Shown here: positions 8,030 to 16,909 of the stretch, piece after piece
Numbering within the stretch: position 1 is the first letter of the stretch
How the letters are laid out: every line of letters begins with the position of its first letter
Source: CANQDT01 sp051878935
GTDB taxonomy: Bacteria > Bacillota > Clostridia > Lachnospirales > Lachnospiraceae
Length of the DNA: 64,000 nucleotides
Reading direction: 5' to 3'
Assembly: GCA_051878935.1 (NCBI GenBank)
Contig: JBJELB010000102.1
Location: 25,828 to 89,827 of the forward strand
Made by a program: the position numbers and the translations under genes
Notes under the pieces: model-generated
What the model was told of the DNA's origin: nothing
Database searches by the model: none
Seen by the model: only the letters and a program-made list of their open reading frames with translations

Positions 8030-10030
8030 ATGAACTACAACAGTAAAAAAATAGATAAGCTACAACAACAATTTACTTCTCAAGCACCTAGAACGAGACA
8101 TCATCTTGTTTTTATTTTTACTAAAATAATACTTCTCTTAATCGCTGCCATCCTCGTTCTGGTTTCTATCTTTATGATTGGTGAACTGAACAGTATCATT
8201 CAGAATGCACCTGATCTGTCCGAAGTGCAGCAACAGACGGAAGGTTATGATAGTGTTATTCTAACAAGTGAACATCAGAGATTGCAACAGCTATCCACTT
8301 CTTCTACGGAACATCGTTACAAAACGATCGATGAGATTCCTGTTCATCTACAGAATGCCTTTATTGCCATAGAAGATAAACAGTTTTATCAGCATCACGG
8401 CATCCTGATATCCGGTTTTTTTAAGGATATATGGTACTCCATACGCACTCAATCCTTGTGTGAAGAATCAAGTACCATTACACAACAGCTGATAAAGAAC
8501 AATGTTTTCTCAGTTTACCGGGAAGGTACGTTTCGAGAACAATTAGAACGCAATATACAGGGGCAATATCTTGCCTTACAGTTGGAAAAAGACACCGACA
8601 AGCAAACGATTCTGGAATACTATCTGAATAGTATCAGTCTTGGTCAAAACACTCTTGGAGTGGAAGCGGCAGCCCAATACTATTTTCACAAATCTGTATC
8701 AGAGTTATCACTATCAGAATCCACCGTTCTGGCTGCCATTGCTCAAAATCCCATCCGTCTGGATCCGGTATCCAATCCGGAACAGAACCAGTCACAACAG
8801 GTCAACATACTAAAGACGATGCTGGACCAGCAAATGATATCACAGCAGGAATGGAAAAAAGCGCTCCGTGATCCGGTATATGAGCGCATTCATAACATCC
8901 ATGACACTAGTCAGGATAACACATCTGCCTCAGTATCTGATTTTTCTGATGCTGTGGTTCAGGAAGTAATAAACGACTTACAGGAGCAAAAGGGATATAC
9001 CCAGACCCAGGCTTATCACGCTGTATATAACGGAGGACTGACAATCTATTCCACACAATCCTCCACCATTCAGAAAATTTGTGATGATACAATATCCGCA
9101 AATACTCCGGACCCTGTGTCCGTTGCGATACTGGATCAGAAAACCGGATATGTAAAAGCGATTGTTGGCAACAGCACCATTCGCACTGCCAGACAACCCG
9201 GTTCGGTATTTCAGATATTATCCACATACATCCCCGCAATTGATACTGCCGGAATGACCTTATCGACTGCCTATCCGGACGGAACCCTTCGGGACGGAAT
9301 CCACGATGCAAAAAAGGAAATCGCTTTAAAAGCTATGAAAGAAGTAACTCCACAGGTTGGGTTTGATTATCTGCAGAATCTTGGTTTTTCAACATTACGA
9401 AACAACCAGTCATCCGAAAACAGAGAAGCTCTGACAGATATCAAGAATTCCCTGTCTCTCGGTCAGTTATGTAATGGTGTAACTAATATGGATTTAACCG
9501 CTGCCTACGCATCCATAGCAAACCAGGGTATTTACCACAAACCAATCTTATATACCAAGGTGATGGACCGAAATGGTAATCTCCTGTTAGAAAATGAATC
9601 TCTAACCCGTCAGGTCATGAAAGATTCTACAGCCTGGCTGATTACGGATGCCATGGCAGATGCAGGACTAACTGATATGAATTCTGCCGCAGTTTCTACT
9701 ACCGTGGATGAAAATGGGGGTGCATGGTATACAGGATTTACTCCATACTACACGGCATCCCTTTGGATGGAATACGATAAACAAGCTTCCTCCGAATCAG
9801 ATAAAACCCATATTCTCTTATGGAAACAAATCATGGATAAGATTGACCGTGCATATCACTTACAGCAAACAGATTTCCCGGTTTGCACTACAGTAGCATC
9901 TGCATCTATTTGCAGAAAATCCGGAAAGCTGGCCATCGAAGGCATCTGCCCGAAAAGTGCTGTCAGAAACGAGTACTTCGCTGTTGGAACCATTCCAACC
10001 GAGGAATGTGATATTCATCACGCAGAATAA
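8030..10030 (+). CDS. Class A PBP-like protein: intact GT51 transglycosylase, degenerate transpeptidase
   Basis: 666 aa. A short cytoplasmic tail and one membrane segment (about residues 27-50) are followed by a full GT51 peptidoglycan glycosyltransferase domain: EDKQFYQHHG (about 113, catalytic Glu), SSTITQQLIKN (about 147) and the downstream YLNSISLGQNTLGVEAAAQYYF. The C-terminal region aligns with a class A transpeptidase, but its catalytic motifs are gone: the S-x-x-K site reads S-V-F-Q (about 391-394, Lys to Gln); the S-x-N region is replaced by lysine-rich sequence without S or N in place; and the K-T-G-T motif before AWYTGFTP (about 564) reads STTVDENGG. It should polymerise glycan strands but not cross-link them, and should not bind penicillin. 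The codons for these residues are unambiguous and the frame is open, so this is not a simple pseudogene. Confidence 0.88.
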   Translation: MNYNSKKIDKLQQQFTSQAPRTRHHLVFIFTKIILLLIAAILVLVSIFMIGELNSIIQNAPDLSEVQQQTEGYDSVILTSEHQRLQQLSTSSTEHRYKTIDEIPVHLQNAFIAIEDKQFYQHHGILISGFFKDIWYSIRTQSLCEESSTITQQLIKNNVFSVYREGTFREQLERNIQGQYLALQLEKDTDKQTILEYYLNSISLGQNTLGVEAAAQYYFHKSVSELSLSESTVLAAIAQNPIRLDPVSNPEQNQSQQVNILKTMLDQQMISQQEWKKALRDPVYERIHNIHDTSQDNTSASVSDFSDAVVQEVINDLQEQKGYTQTQAYHAVYNGGLTIYSTQSSTIQKICDDTISANTPDPVSVAILDQKTGYVKAIVGNSTIRTARQPGSVFQILSTYIPAIDTAGMTLSTAYPDGTLRDGIHDAKKEIALKAMKEVTPQVGFDYLQNLGFSTLRNNQSSENREALTDIKNSLSLGQLCNGVTNMDLTAAYASIANQGIYHKPILYTKVMDRNGNLLLENESLTRQVMKDSTAWLITDAMADAGLTDMNSAAVSTTVDENGGAWYTGFTPYYTASLWMEYDKQASSESDKTHILLWKQIMDKIDRAYHLQQTDFPVCTTVASASICRKSGKLAIEGICPKSAVRNEYFAVGTIPTEECDIHHAE

Positions 10031-10042
10031 AATATTTGAAAA

Positions 10043-10081
10043 AAACAGGTGTCCCGATCATATCATCGAAACACCTGTTTT
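10043..10081. terminator. Bidirectional terminator
   Basis: Stem AAACAGGTGT / ACACCTGTTT with an 18-nt loop, flanked by A-run and T-run. It lies between the convergent GT51 gene and the 1259-aa gene. Confidence 0.85.
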
Positions 10082-10088
10082 ATAATTC

Positions 10089-13000
10089 CTATTGTAAATC
10101 CTTAAAATCAAATTCTACTACATTGTCCAATCCTTCTCCTTCTTGCGCTGTAGAGAAGAAGGTTCCTACTGCACCACTGACTACGACACTGGATTCTCCA
10201 ATAATATATTGATAATAAGAGCGTTCTTCTGTCGTCATCGTAGCATCTTCCTGATGCAGACATGCATATGCCACATCATACATCGACCTCTGAATCGGAG
10301 AACCATATGCAATCTGACTGTAGTCCAACTCTCCGTTTTCATCATATGCATCTGCCGGAATATAATAGGTTCGGGCAGTAAATGCACGATTGTAATAAGA
10401 CTCCTTCAATCCAACCAAAACAGCTGTGTATTCATGGTATGGGAAGTCATTACTTGTATTATCCGTAAATAATCGATTTGCTTTCACCCGGACATAGGAA
10501 GTGACTTTTGTTTGTGAAGTATCATTACCCGGATATATATAATTATTATCGCCAACAATTTTAAACTCTTCATTTGATAATCCTGCTTTTGTAAGACCAA
10601 TGGTCGGAACCAGAATCATTCCAAATTCCGCCTGTTTCTTTTCATCTGCAACTACCTCGTCACAAATACCTTTATTAACATAAGAACGGAAGCGTAATCC
10701 GGCTTTTATATCACCTCTGGTGATACGAATCTGACCACCTCTAGGTGATGTTCCTGCATAAGTCGCACTTTCCGTAGTTACCTCATCTCTGGCCCGCACT
10801 TGATAGATGGCGGAATTCCATGAAGTACAGAATCCTGCCAGACTCTTATAGCTGCCACCGGAAGTCACCTTCTGATTGATCATATGGATTACCTCTTCCC
10901 TCTGCGTATCCGTTAAGCCTTTGTAATCTGTTAACATAACCGCATCTTCCGATACTGTAGCTAAGAAATCCTCTACCTCTGCAGATGTCAAATTACCAGA
11001 TTCCAAAATATTGGAATTAATCTGCTCCAGACGTATATCATCGCCCAGATTATCCATTGATTTCAATACATAAGTCGTAGATGGCTCTGCTACGGTTTTT
11101 TCATCCACTGTCATAAATCGTCCGGATATCATATCATAATATGTTCCCTTAGTGATACCTGCATCACCTACCAGATACCACGTTCTGTCCGTTCCACTGT
11201 AATCATAATCAGGATGATCCTCGTCATTCTCAATACTGCTGCCACATTTGTCGCAGTTCATAACGATTTCATAATCACCATACGACAAGGTCAACAGACC
11301 TTCCAGATAACGACTTGTCAAATAGGTCGCTAGCTTACTGCGTCCATCTGAAGAATCATAGGAGGAATCCGTCGTTATTTTCGAATCAGTCGCAAAACCC
11401 TTCGTCTCCATTCTGGCATATCCATATTGATCATACTGATCCGTTGTGTGATGGATGCGAGCCAAATTATTTGCATAAATAAAATGAGTCTCAGGACTGC
11501 GAATATAACCCCAGGTGGAATAACAGGAATGCATCCAGTGTCTCCAGTTCAATGCTACCTGGATACTGGTGGTGCCATCTTTAATGGTAACAGTCCGTGC
11601 CATCTCATCTGCCACTGCATAAGTAGCATCTCGATCGATTGGGAACTGATAAGACTGCACCCCGTCCTGCTTTATTTTTTCTATGATTTCTTCAAAATTC
11701 TGCAAAATACTAATAACTTTTAAAGCATTATCTTCAAAATGAGCTCCTGAACCGAACGCTCCCTCATCAATATCTCTCTGAAGCGCACTATCTTCCAGAT
11801 AATACTGCATAACCTTAATCGCAACGACATTATTAAAGTCTAATATGGAATAAACATCATATGGATACCGCAAAGTTCCGGGGTTGTATCCGTTTCGTGT
11901 GCTAATAACTCCTTCTGAATACAAAGCTAAATCCCCATTGCCATTTTTTCCATGATAATAATATTCCTCTATTGCATCATACATATTATCAATCACTGTT
12001 TCATAATTTACAGCTGCAATTGCAGAACTCTTAGCAGCATAATAATTTGCTCCCAGATTGACAATCTCTGCCGCCTCTACAACTGCGTTCGTACCATAAT
12101 CACCGGTATATCCACCATACAGCGATCCCAAATTCTCTAAGATCGTTCCTTTTGGAGATATCCAGAAATCATGGAAAGAAACACTTGCTTTCCTTCCAAG
12201 ACCAATGTCCAGATAATCTTTTATGATATCATACCCATTCGTCTGGTTCTCCCATGAACTTGATGTGACAAGATATCCGTCCAACAATGCCAGACTCTGG
12301 TCAGCATACAGAGCAGCTAATAAATCCGCCATATCCTGGTTAGGTGCATGCCCGGCACCGTCCAGGCTCACCAGATAATCTCTCATACCGGAAAACATTG
12401 TTGCATATGCCTGTCCCCTGGTTGTATCAACGGTTCCATCCGCATCTGCATCAATTTTGGTTGATAATCCTAGAACCTCATACCACTCCTGAGTAGTTTT
12501 TCCCGATTCTTTCTGTAGCTTCAGATAATCCACTAATTCTACAAAAGACTTACCTGCATAGCGTAAACCAAATCCTGTCAGATTGTTACCGCCGGCATCT
12601 GCTCGCTCCGGTCCGCCAATCCATCCGCTGCTGCTATAGTATCCACCATTTGAGCCTTGAGCTCTCGTCAGGAAATCATATCCGGCCAGCAGACGATTCA
12701 TTAATTCGACCTGTTCAACCCCATCCGGACGGCAATCTGCATCCACATATGCTTCTTTGAATGCCTGGAACATATTCATAGTAGTTAGGTTTTGTGCCAG
12801 TGCCTGATAAGAATTATAATAGGCATCCTTCCAGTCTGTATCCGTCGAAGACTTCGTCTTCCACCCGGTTGTTCGTGTCGGCATACCCTCTACATAAGAT
12901 GGATAATTACGTGAAGCAGCATCCTCTAAGTAGATTTGACGTTCCATGAACCTGGAAACCGTACTTTTAGACACTGTCACTAAAGATGCCCTGAGAGCAG

Positions 13001-13868
13001 ACATATCATCCTCTGAATAAACACTGTACAAGCTATCATTGGCACCCGATACTTTTCTCTGAATAACCGGCTCATTTTTCAAATATTCATCCGGGAGAAC
13101 ATCCGGTGTTACATTTGCTTCCTTCGTCACATAAATCTCGTAGATGCCTCGACTCGGTCCTGTCTGTTGGGTAATGGACTCCGAACTATAATCACTCGCT
13201 GCCCCGGAACTATAAATACGCATCGTAATCTGATTATTAGAATCCCGGTAATCGGTCACTGCCTTCTTTGGAATCGTATAAGTAGCATACTGAAATCCAT
13301 CCTCTACTTGCGGAATACCGTACTGCGATAAAGAATTCAATTCTACCATATACTGACGGTCAACGAGAGCATTCCGCACTGGTGTCAGACTCAAATCATC
13401 TCCTACTCGTATGGCTTTTAGTGATTCTCCAGCTTCTGTTGTAGCAACCTCTGTCATGTACCCACAGAACAACATACCATTGCTATTACTCGTTGTATCA
13501 TTACCCCATAACTTTACAGTAAGATAATTGTCCGTATCCGGATTGACATTAATCGTAACATCCATATAACCAATCTGTCCCAGACTGGTACCACTGGTAT
13601 TTGTTTCATTCAAAACAGACGCATCAACTTCCTCCAGACCTCCCAAAGTCCGGTATGAATATCCGTTATCCGAATTCGCAAGGCAATCACTCGCATTCAG
13701 GAAAGATACCCTTGTCCCTTCACTGGATATATTCCCTATATCAATATAATCATATACTGTCAGCTGTTTTTTCTGTTCTGTTGCCGCTTTTGTATGGCAA
13801 GGCATTATTCCAGGCACAATCATGATTCCAGCCATCCACAATGCCATCCATTTTCTCCATTTTCTCAT
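10089..13868 (-). CDS. Large secreted protein, candidate polysaccharide-active enzyme of unrecognised family
   Basis: 1259 aa with a signal peptide (about residues 1-28, ending CHTKA). The central third is paralogous to the 1513-aa protein at 47.4-51.9 kb. Shared conserved blocks are GYDFLTRAQGSNGGY (about 395), WIGGPER (about 417), GAGHAPNQDMAD (about 505), SPKGTILENLG followed by GGYTGDYGT (about 575), LYSEG and WRHWMHSC. The helix-rich layout followed by a beta-rich part recalls the alpha/alpha-toroid plus beta-sandwich of several polysaccharide lyases, but I cannot assign a family. The last 200 residues (about 1020-1232) form a separate domain (GLRFRSYVNKG, EFGMILVP, YTAVLVGL, RSMYDVAYACL) common in gut Firmicute secreted proteins. 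There is no dockerin or anchor. SD AGGAAGGG precedes the ATG, 25 nt after the 49-aa gene. Confidence 0.8.
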   Translation of the reverse strand: MRKWRKWMALWMAGIMIVPGIMPCHTKAATEQKKQLTVYDYIDIGNISSEGTRVSFLNASDCLANSDNGYSYRTLGGLEEVDASVLNETNTSGTSLGQIGYMDVTINVNPDTDNYLTVKLWGNDTTSNSNGMLFCGYMTEVATTEAGESLKAIRVGDDLSLTPVRNALVDRQYMVELNSLSQYGIPQVEDGFQYATYTIPKKAVTDYRDSNNQITMRIYSSGAASDYSSESITQQTGPSRGIYEIYVTKEANVTPDVLPDEYLKNEPVIQRKVSGANDSLYSVYSEDDMSALRASLVTVSKSTVSRFMERQIYLEDAASRNYPSYVEGMPTRTTGWKTKSSTDTDWKDAYYNSYQALAQNLTTMNMFQAFKEAYVDADCRPDGVEQVELMNRLLAGYDFLTRAQGSNGGYYSSSGWIGGPERADAGGNNLTGFGLRYAGKSFVELVDYLKLQKESGKTTQEWYEVLGLSTKIDADADGTVDTTRGQAYATMFSGMRDYLVSLDGAGHAPNQDMADLLAALYADQSLALLDGYLVTSSSWENQTNGYDIIKDYLDIGLGRKASVSFHDFWISPKGTILENLGSLYGGYTGDYGTNAVVEAAEIVNLGANYYAAKSSAIAAVNYETVIDNMYDAIEEYYYHGKNGNGDLALYSEGVISTRNGYNPGTLRYPYDVYSILDFNNVVAIKVMQYYLEDSALQRDIDEGAFGSGAHFEDNALKVISILQNFEEIIEKIKQDGVQSYQFPIDRDATYAVADEMARTVTIKDGTTSIQVALNWRHWMHSCYSTWGYIRSPETHFIYANNLARIHHTTDQYDQYGYARMETKGFATDSKITTDSSYDSSDGRSKLATYLTSRYLEGLLTLSYGDYEIVMNCDKCGSSIENDEDHPDYDYSGTDRTWYLVGDAGITKGTYYDMISGRFMTVDEKTVAEPSTTYVLKSMDNLGDDIRLEQINSNILESGNLTSAEVEDFLATVSEDAVMLTDYKGLTDTQREEVIHMINQKVTSGGSYKSLAGFCTSWNSAIYQVRARDEVTTESATYAGTSPRGGQIRITRGDIKAGLRFRSYVNKGICDEVVADEKKQAEFGMILVPTIGLTKAGLSNEEFKIVGDNNYIYPGNDTSQTKVTSYVRVKANRLFTDNTSNDFPYHEYTAVLVGLKESYYNRAFTARTYYIPADAYDENGELDYSQIAYGSPIQRSMYDVAYACLHQEDATMTTEERSYYQYIIGESSVVVSGAVGTFFSTAQEGEGLDNVVEFDFKDLQ

Positions 13869-13893
13869 TTTTACCCTTCCTTATACACTTTGC

Positions 13894-14043
13894 CTATTCC
13901 TCAAACAAGTAGTCCCATTCCGACGTATCCGTCAGTTCTTCCGTATCATTGTCACCCAAAAGCCACAGCGTTGATGTCGCAATCACATCTGTCGGTTCAT
14001 AATCCCAGCATTCCAGTCTGGGCTTTTGATATTCTTTTCTCAT
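13894..14043 (-). CDS. 49-aa small protein of the K-x-Y-x-K-P family
   Basis: Starts at ATG 14043 behind GGGAGG with a 7-nt spacer and stops at TAG 13894-13896. The N-terminus MRKEYQKPRLECWDYE and the following TDVIATSTL match the second small protein at 26.2 kb (MKKVYIKPNME...EDLLTSGSTL). The C-terminus ends EWDYLFEE. No signal peptide or membrane segment is seen, and there are no cysteine-rich or RiPP-enzyme neighbours. It is the first gene of an operon with the 1259-aa secreted protein (25-nt gap). Comparable short K-Y-x-x-P...T-S proteins occur in gut Clostridia as hypothetical proteins; the function is not known to me. Confidence 0.75.
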   Translation of the reverse strand: MRKEYQKPRLECWDYEPTDVIATSTLWLLGDNDTEELTDTSEWDYLFEE

Positions 14044-14093
14044 GTCATACCTCCCAACAGTCTTTTACTCAAACCCTTTCGAAAATCATCGTC

Positions 14094-14122
14094 ATTGTAT
14101 CACATTTTTCACATATTATCAA
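14094..14122 (-). promoter_or_regulatory. Promoter of the 49-aa / 1259-aa operon
   Basis: On the minus strand TTGATA (14117-14122) and TACAAT (14094-14099) are separated by exactly 17 nt, about 50 nt before the small-protein ATG. Confidence 0.65.
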
Positions 14123-14140
14123 TGCAAATTTTTGATTTCA

Positions 14141-14157
14141 TTGTGCATTATGCACAA
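14141..14157. promoter_or_regulatory. Perfect palindrome between divergent promoters (activator-site candidate)
   Basis: TTGTGCATTATGCACAA is an 8+1+8 perfect inverted repeat. Its centre (14149) is about 62-64 nt upstream of the predicted start of both the leftward (14094-14122) and rightward (14177-14205) promoters, the spacing expected of a CRP/FNR-class activator serving both directions. The half-site differs from the E. coli CRP and FNR consensus. Confidence 0.6.
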
Positions 14158-14176
14158 ATGCCATGTACAAATCAAC

Positions 14177-14205
14177 TTGATTTCCCACAGCATCTATGCT
14201 ATGAT
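14177..14205 (+). promoter_or_regulatory. Promoter of the 269-aa secreted protein gene
   Basis: TTGATT (14177-14182) and TATGAT (14200-14205), 17 nt apart, about 38 nt before the ATG at 14243. Confidence 0.6.
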
Positions 14206-14242
14206 AATACTAGAATAAATATATTTATAAGGAGATATTTCT

Positions 14243-15052
14243 ATGCACCATACAGTATCGAAAAAATTAGCCATTTTTTCTTGTATTACATTATTGGGTT
14301 GCTCTTCCATGACAACAGTTTCCGCTGCTACAAATGTGTGGAAAACAAGCACAATCAACACACCAAAAGCCTTTTCTCAGGCGATAACACAAACAGAAAA
14401 TAAAACTTTAAAGAGTTTGGTAACCAAAGATCAGAAAGCGGGAAAAGTACTGTCTGTAGCAAAAACAAAAAAGATAGATAAACAGATAAAAAAACTTACC
14501 ATTTATGGCATGAATTTTGACGATTCACTCTATCAGACAAAGTCACAAAAGACCAACTGGAATAAAAAAATAAAATCCATTCTTCCATCTTCTACCACAA
14601 AGCAGAGAAAACAATACTGGAAGACCCTGACATCGATTCATCAAGTTAAGACAAGTACTCCTGTAACCAAGCGTGCTTATCATATTTCTTACAAGAAGAA
14701 TTCAAAGAAAGCTATCGTGTATTTTGCAGTGCGTTATGTCACCCCACAAAAATCCGATGACGTACATACCGCTTATGTCAAAGCCGTCTTAAAGAAATCA
14801 GGAACCGGCTATTCCATCCTTTCTGTTACCAATGTAACACCTGCCACCGAGAATAGCTCTGATACCAATACCGGTGGCTCCGGTAATTCCGGAAACACAG
14901 GTGGCTCTTCCGGAACCGGCGGCTCAGGCATCGGAGGTAGTGCCGGTAAACCAGATTCGTCGAATGATTCTACAGGTTCCAATACGACTGTAGAAGGAAA
15001 AGACAACGTTGTCGATATCAGTGACCTCGGTTGGGACAAACTGTTTGAATAA
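14243..15052 (+). CDS. Secreted lysine-rich protein with Gly/Ser linker
   Basis: 269 aa; I do not recognise the family. A signal peptide spans about residues 1-29 with a signal-peptidase I site after VSA; a LLGC motif inside it could be read as a lipobox but is poor. Residues 30-200 form a Lys/Thr-rich globular region of mixed helix and strand. Residues about 205-250 are a Gly/Ser/Asn linker (GGSGNSGNTGGSSGTGGSG). The last 15 residues end DLGWDKLFE, which resembles the C-terminus (EWDYLFEE) of the divergently encoded 49-aa protein. SD AAGGAGA lies 8 nt before the ATG. A bidirectional terminator follows at once. Confidence 0.8.
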   Translation: MHHTVSKKLAIFSCITLLGCSSMTTVSAATNVWKTSTINTPKAFSQAITQTENKTLKSLVTKDQKAGKVLSVAKTKKIDKQIKKLTIYGMNFDDSLYQTKSQKTNWNKKIKSILPSSTTKQRKQYWKTLTSIHQVKTSTPVTKRAYHISYKKNSKKAIVYFAVRYVTPQKSDDVHTAYVKAVLKKSGTGYSILSVTNVTPATENSSDTNTGGSGNSGNTGGSSGTGGSGIGGSAGKPDSSNDSTGSNTTVEGKDNVVDISDLGWDKLFE

Positions 15053-15107
15053 GAAAAAAAAGAAACACACTGCTCACTCACAATTAAGCAGTGTGTTTCT
15101 TTTTTTA
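15053..15107. terminator. Bidirectional terminator
   Basis: Stem AGAAACACACTGCT / AGCAGTGTGTTTCT (15061-15074 with 15087-15100), with A- and T-runs on the two sides, between convergent genes. Confidence 0.9.
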
Positions 15108-15112
15108 TAGAA

Positions 15113-15577
15113 CTATACAATCGGTGACCATCCAGAATTACCACTCTGTTCAATGATACTGTCTATATTACTCTTAGCCGTTTCCAGAGCCGCACTAACT
15201 TCCTCCTCTGTTGTAGAGTCATTGATCGTAACACTCGCATTCGTATATGCAGCACTGATATTAGACTTAAATGTCTCACTTGTTTCCGCGGCAATTTCAT
15301 CAGTCCGATACTGTTTCAAAAGATAAATCGCTTCACATTTTGAATAAGCTAACAATTCGTCATCATTCCACGTTGATTCACTCTCAGATGCCACAGCTAC
15401 TATCTTTTGTACTACATTCTCAGAGTATCCACGTTTAAGAGCAAGCAATCCATCTACAGCTGTGACCTTCGAACTGTCATTCAAGTCTCCTGTTACCGTT
15501 TGGGCTTGTACTGCCAATGGACTGCACGATAACATCAGTACACACACCAGTATCCCAATCTTATATTTTTTTTTCAT
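15113..15577 (-). CDS. Small secreted protein with a single dockerin-like repeat
   Basis: 154 aa: signal peptide (about residues 1-25, VQA cleavage), then one calcium-loop/helix repeat (GDLNDSSKVTAVDGLLALKRG, about 30-50) of dockerin type, then a helical region rich in Glu, Ser and Thr with a short tail ending GWSPIV. The loop has Asp1, Asn3 and Asp12, but Ser instead of Asp at position 5. A proper second repeat is missing, so cohesin binding is doubtful; it may instead be a half-dockerin calcium module. SD GGAGGAG precedes the ATG. The neighbours are secreted proteins on one side and DAP synthesis on the other; no operon partner is evident. Confidence 0.7.
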   Translation of the reverse strand: MKKKYKIGILVCVLMLSCSPLAVQAQTVTGDLNDSSKVTAVDGLLALKRGYSENVVQKIVAVASESESTWNDDELLAYSKCEAIYLLKQYRTDEIAAETSETFKSNISAAYTNASVTINDSTTEEEVSAALETAKSNIDSIIEQSGNSGWSPIV

Positions 15578-15647
15578 TCTTCTCCTCCATTTCGTTTGAA
15601 TAACCCCTTCCTTTTCTTCACCAACTGTTTCTATGTTTCATTATAAA

Positions 15648-16862
15648 TTATAACTGTTTGATACGTTCAATTGCCTTCATGGTATTCTCACGTGTACCAA
15701 ATGCTGTCAGGCGGAAATATCCCTCACCATGAGGTCCAAATCCCGAACCCGGAGTTCCGACAACATTTGCTTTCTCTAACAAGGTATCAAAGAAATCCCA
15801 GGATGTCATGCCATCCGGAGTTTTTAACCAGATATATGGTGCATTCACACCGCCTGAAACAGAATATCCCATATCAGCCAACGCCTGATGAATCATGCGG
15901 GCATTTTCCATGTAATATGCAACCTGGGCTTTTAACTGTTTCTTGCCTTCTTCGGAATAAACAGCTTCACCTGCCCTTTGAATAATATATGGAGCACCAT
16001 TGTATTTCGTACCGTGACGTCTCGCCCACAACGCATTCAAGGAAACATCGCCTTGTTTTAAATCCTTAGGTACTATACTGTATCCTAAACGGGTTCCTGT
16101 AAATCCGGCATTTTTGGAAAAACTCTTCAACTCAATCGCACAGGTTCTGGCACCTTCACACTCAAAAATCGTATGCGGTACATCGTCTTCTGAGATGTAC
16201 GCTTCGTATGCTGCGTCATATATGATAACAGCACCAATACGGTTTGCATAATCAACCCATTTTTGCAATTCTGCTTTCGTAATCGTGGAGCCTGTCGGAT
16301 TATTCGGGAAACACAGATAAATGATATCCGGCTCTTCCTCCGGCAATTCCGGAGCAAAATTATTTTCTGCTGTACATGGCATGTAAATCACATTCTCGAA
16401 TCTCTCGGTAGCTGCATTATATTGACCGGTACGACCAGCCATAACATTGGAATCCACGTAAACCGGGTATACAGGGTCACATACTGCAATCTTATTATCC
16501 AGACTGAAAATTTCCTGAATATTACCGGAATCACATTTTGCACCATCACTCACAAATACTTCATCAATGGCGATATCGCAACCACGTGCTTTATAGTCAT
16601 TCTCAACAATCGCACTTCTCAAAAATTCATATCCCAAATCCGGTGCATAACCACGAAACGTCTCTGCTACTCCCATCTCATCTACTGCTTTGTGCATTGC
16701 ATCAATAATTGCCGGAGCAATCGGCTGTGTTACATCACCAATACCAAGACTAATAATCTCTTTTTCCGGATTCGCCTCTTTATATGCTCTTACCTTTTTG
16801 CCAATTGTAGAAAACAAATAGCTTCCCGGTAATTTTAAATAATTGTCGTTAATTTTAAACAT
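15648..16862 (-). CDS. dapL: LL-diaminopimelate aminotransferase
   Basis: PLP enzyme that converts tetrahydrodipicolinate directly to LL-diaminopimelate using glutamate, the short branch of lysine/peptidoglycan precursor synthesis. 404 aa, the usual length. Seen: YLFSTIGKKV, SLGIGDVTQP and ETFRGYAPDLGYEFLR near the N-terminus, PNNPTGSTITK, YDAAYEAYI, and the PLP lysine in ELKSFSKNAGFTGTRLGY. SD GGAGGAACGAGAG precedes the ATG. It lies 47 nt behind dapF without an obvious terminator, so DapF and DapL, consecutive enzymes, are likely co-transcribed. Confidence 0.96.
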   Translation of the reverse strand: MFKINDNYLKLPGSYLFSTIGKKVRAYKEANPEKEIISLGIGDVTQPIAPAIIDAMHKAVDEMGVAETFRGYAPDLGYEFLRSAIVENDYKARGCDIAIDEVFVSDGAKCDSGNIQEIFSLDNKIAVCDPVYPVYVDSNVMAGRTGQYNAATERFENVIYMPCTAENNFAPELPEEEPDIIYLCFPNNPTGSTITKAELQKWVDYANRIGAVIIYDAAYEAYISEDDVPHTIFECEGARTCAIELKSFSKNAGFTGTRLGYSIVPKDLKQGDVSLNALWARRHGTKYNGAPYIIQRAGEAVYSEEGKKQLKAQVAYYMENARMIHQALADMGYSVSGGVNAPYIWLKTPDGMTSWDFFDTLLEKANVVGTPGSGFGPHGEGYFRLTAFGTRENTMKAIERIKQL

Positions 16863-16909
16863 CTCTCGTTCCTCCTAAACAGTATACTACTAGAATAACC
16901 GAACCAACT

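Noticed and set aside
14281..14300. LLGC lipobox in the 269-aa secreted protein
   Set aside because: The hydrophobic core continues past the cysteine to a good signal-peptidase I site (VSA-A), so a lipoprotein is less likely.
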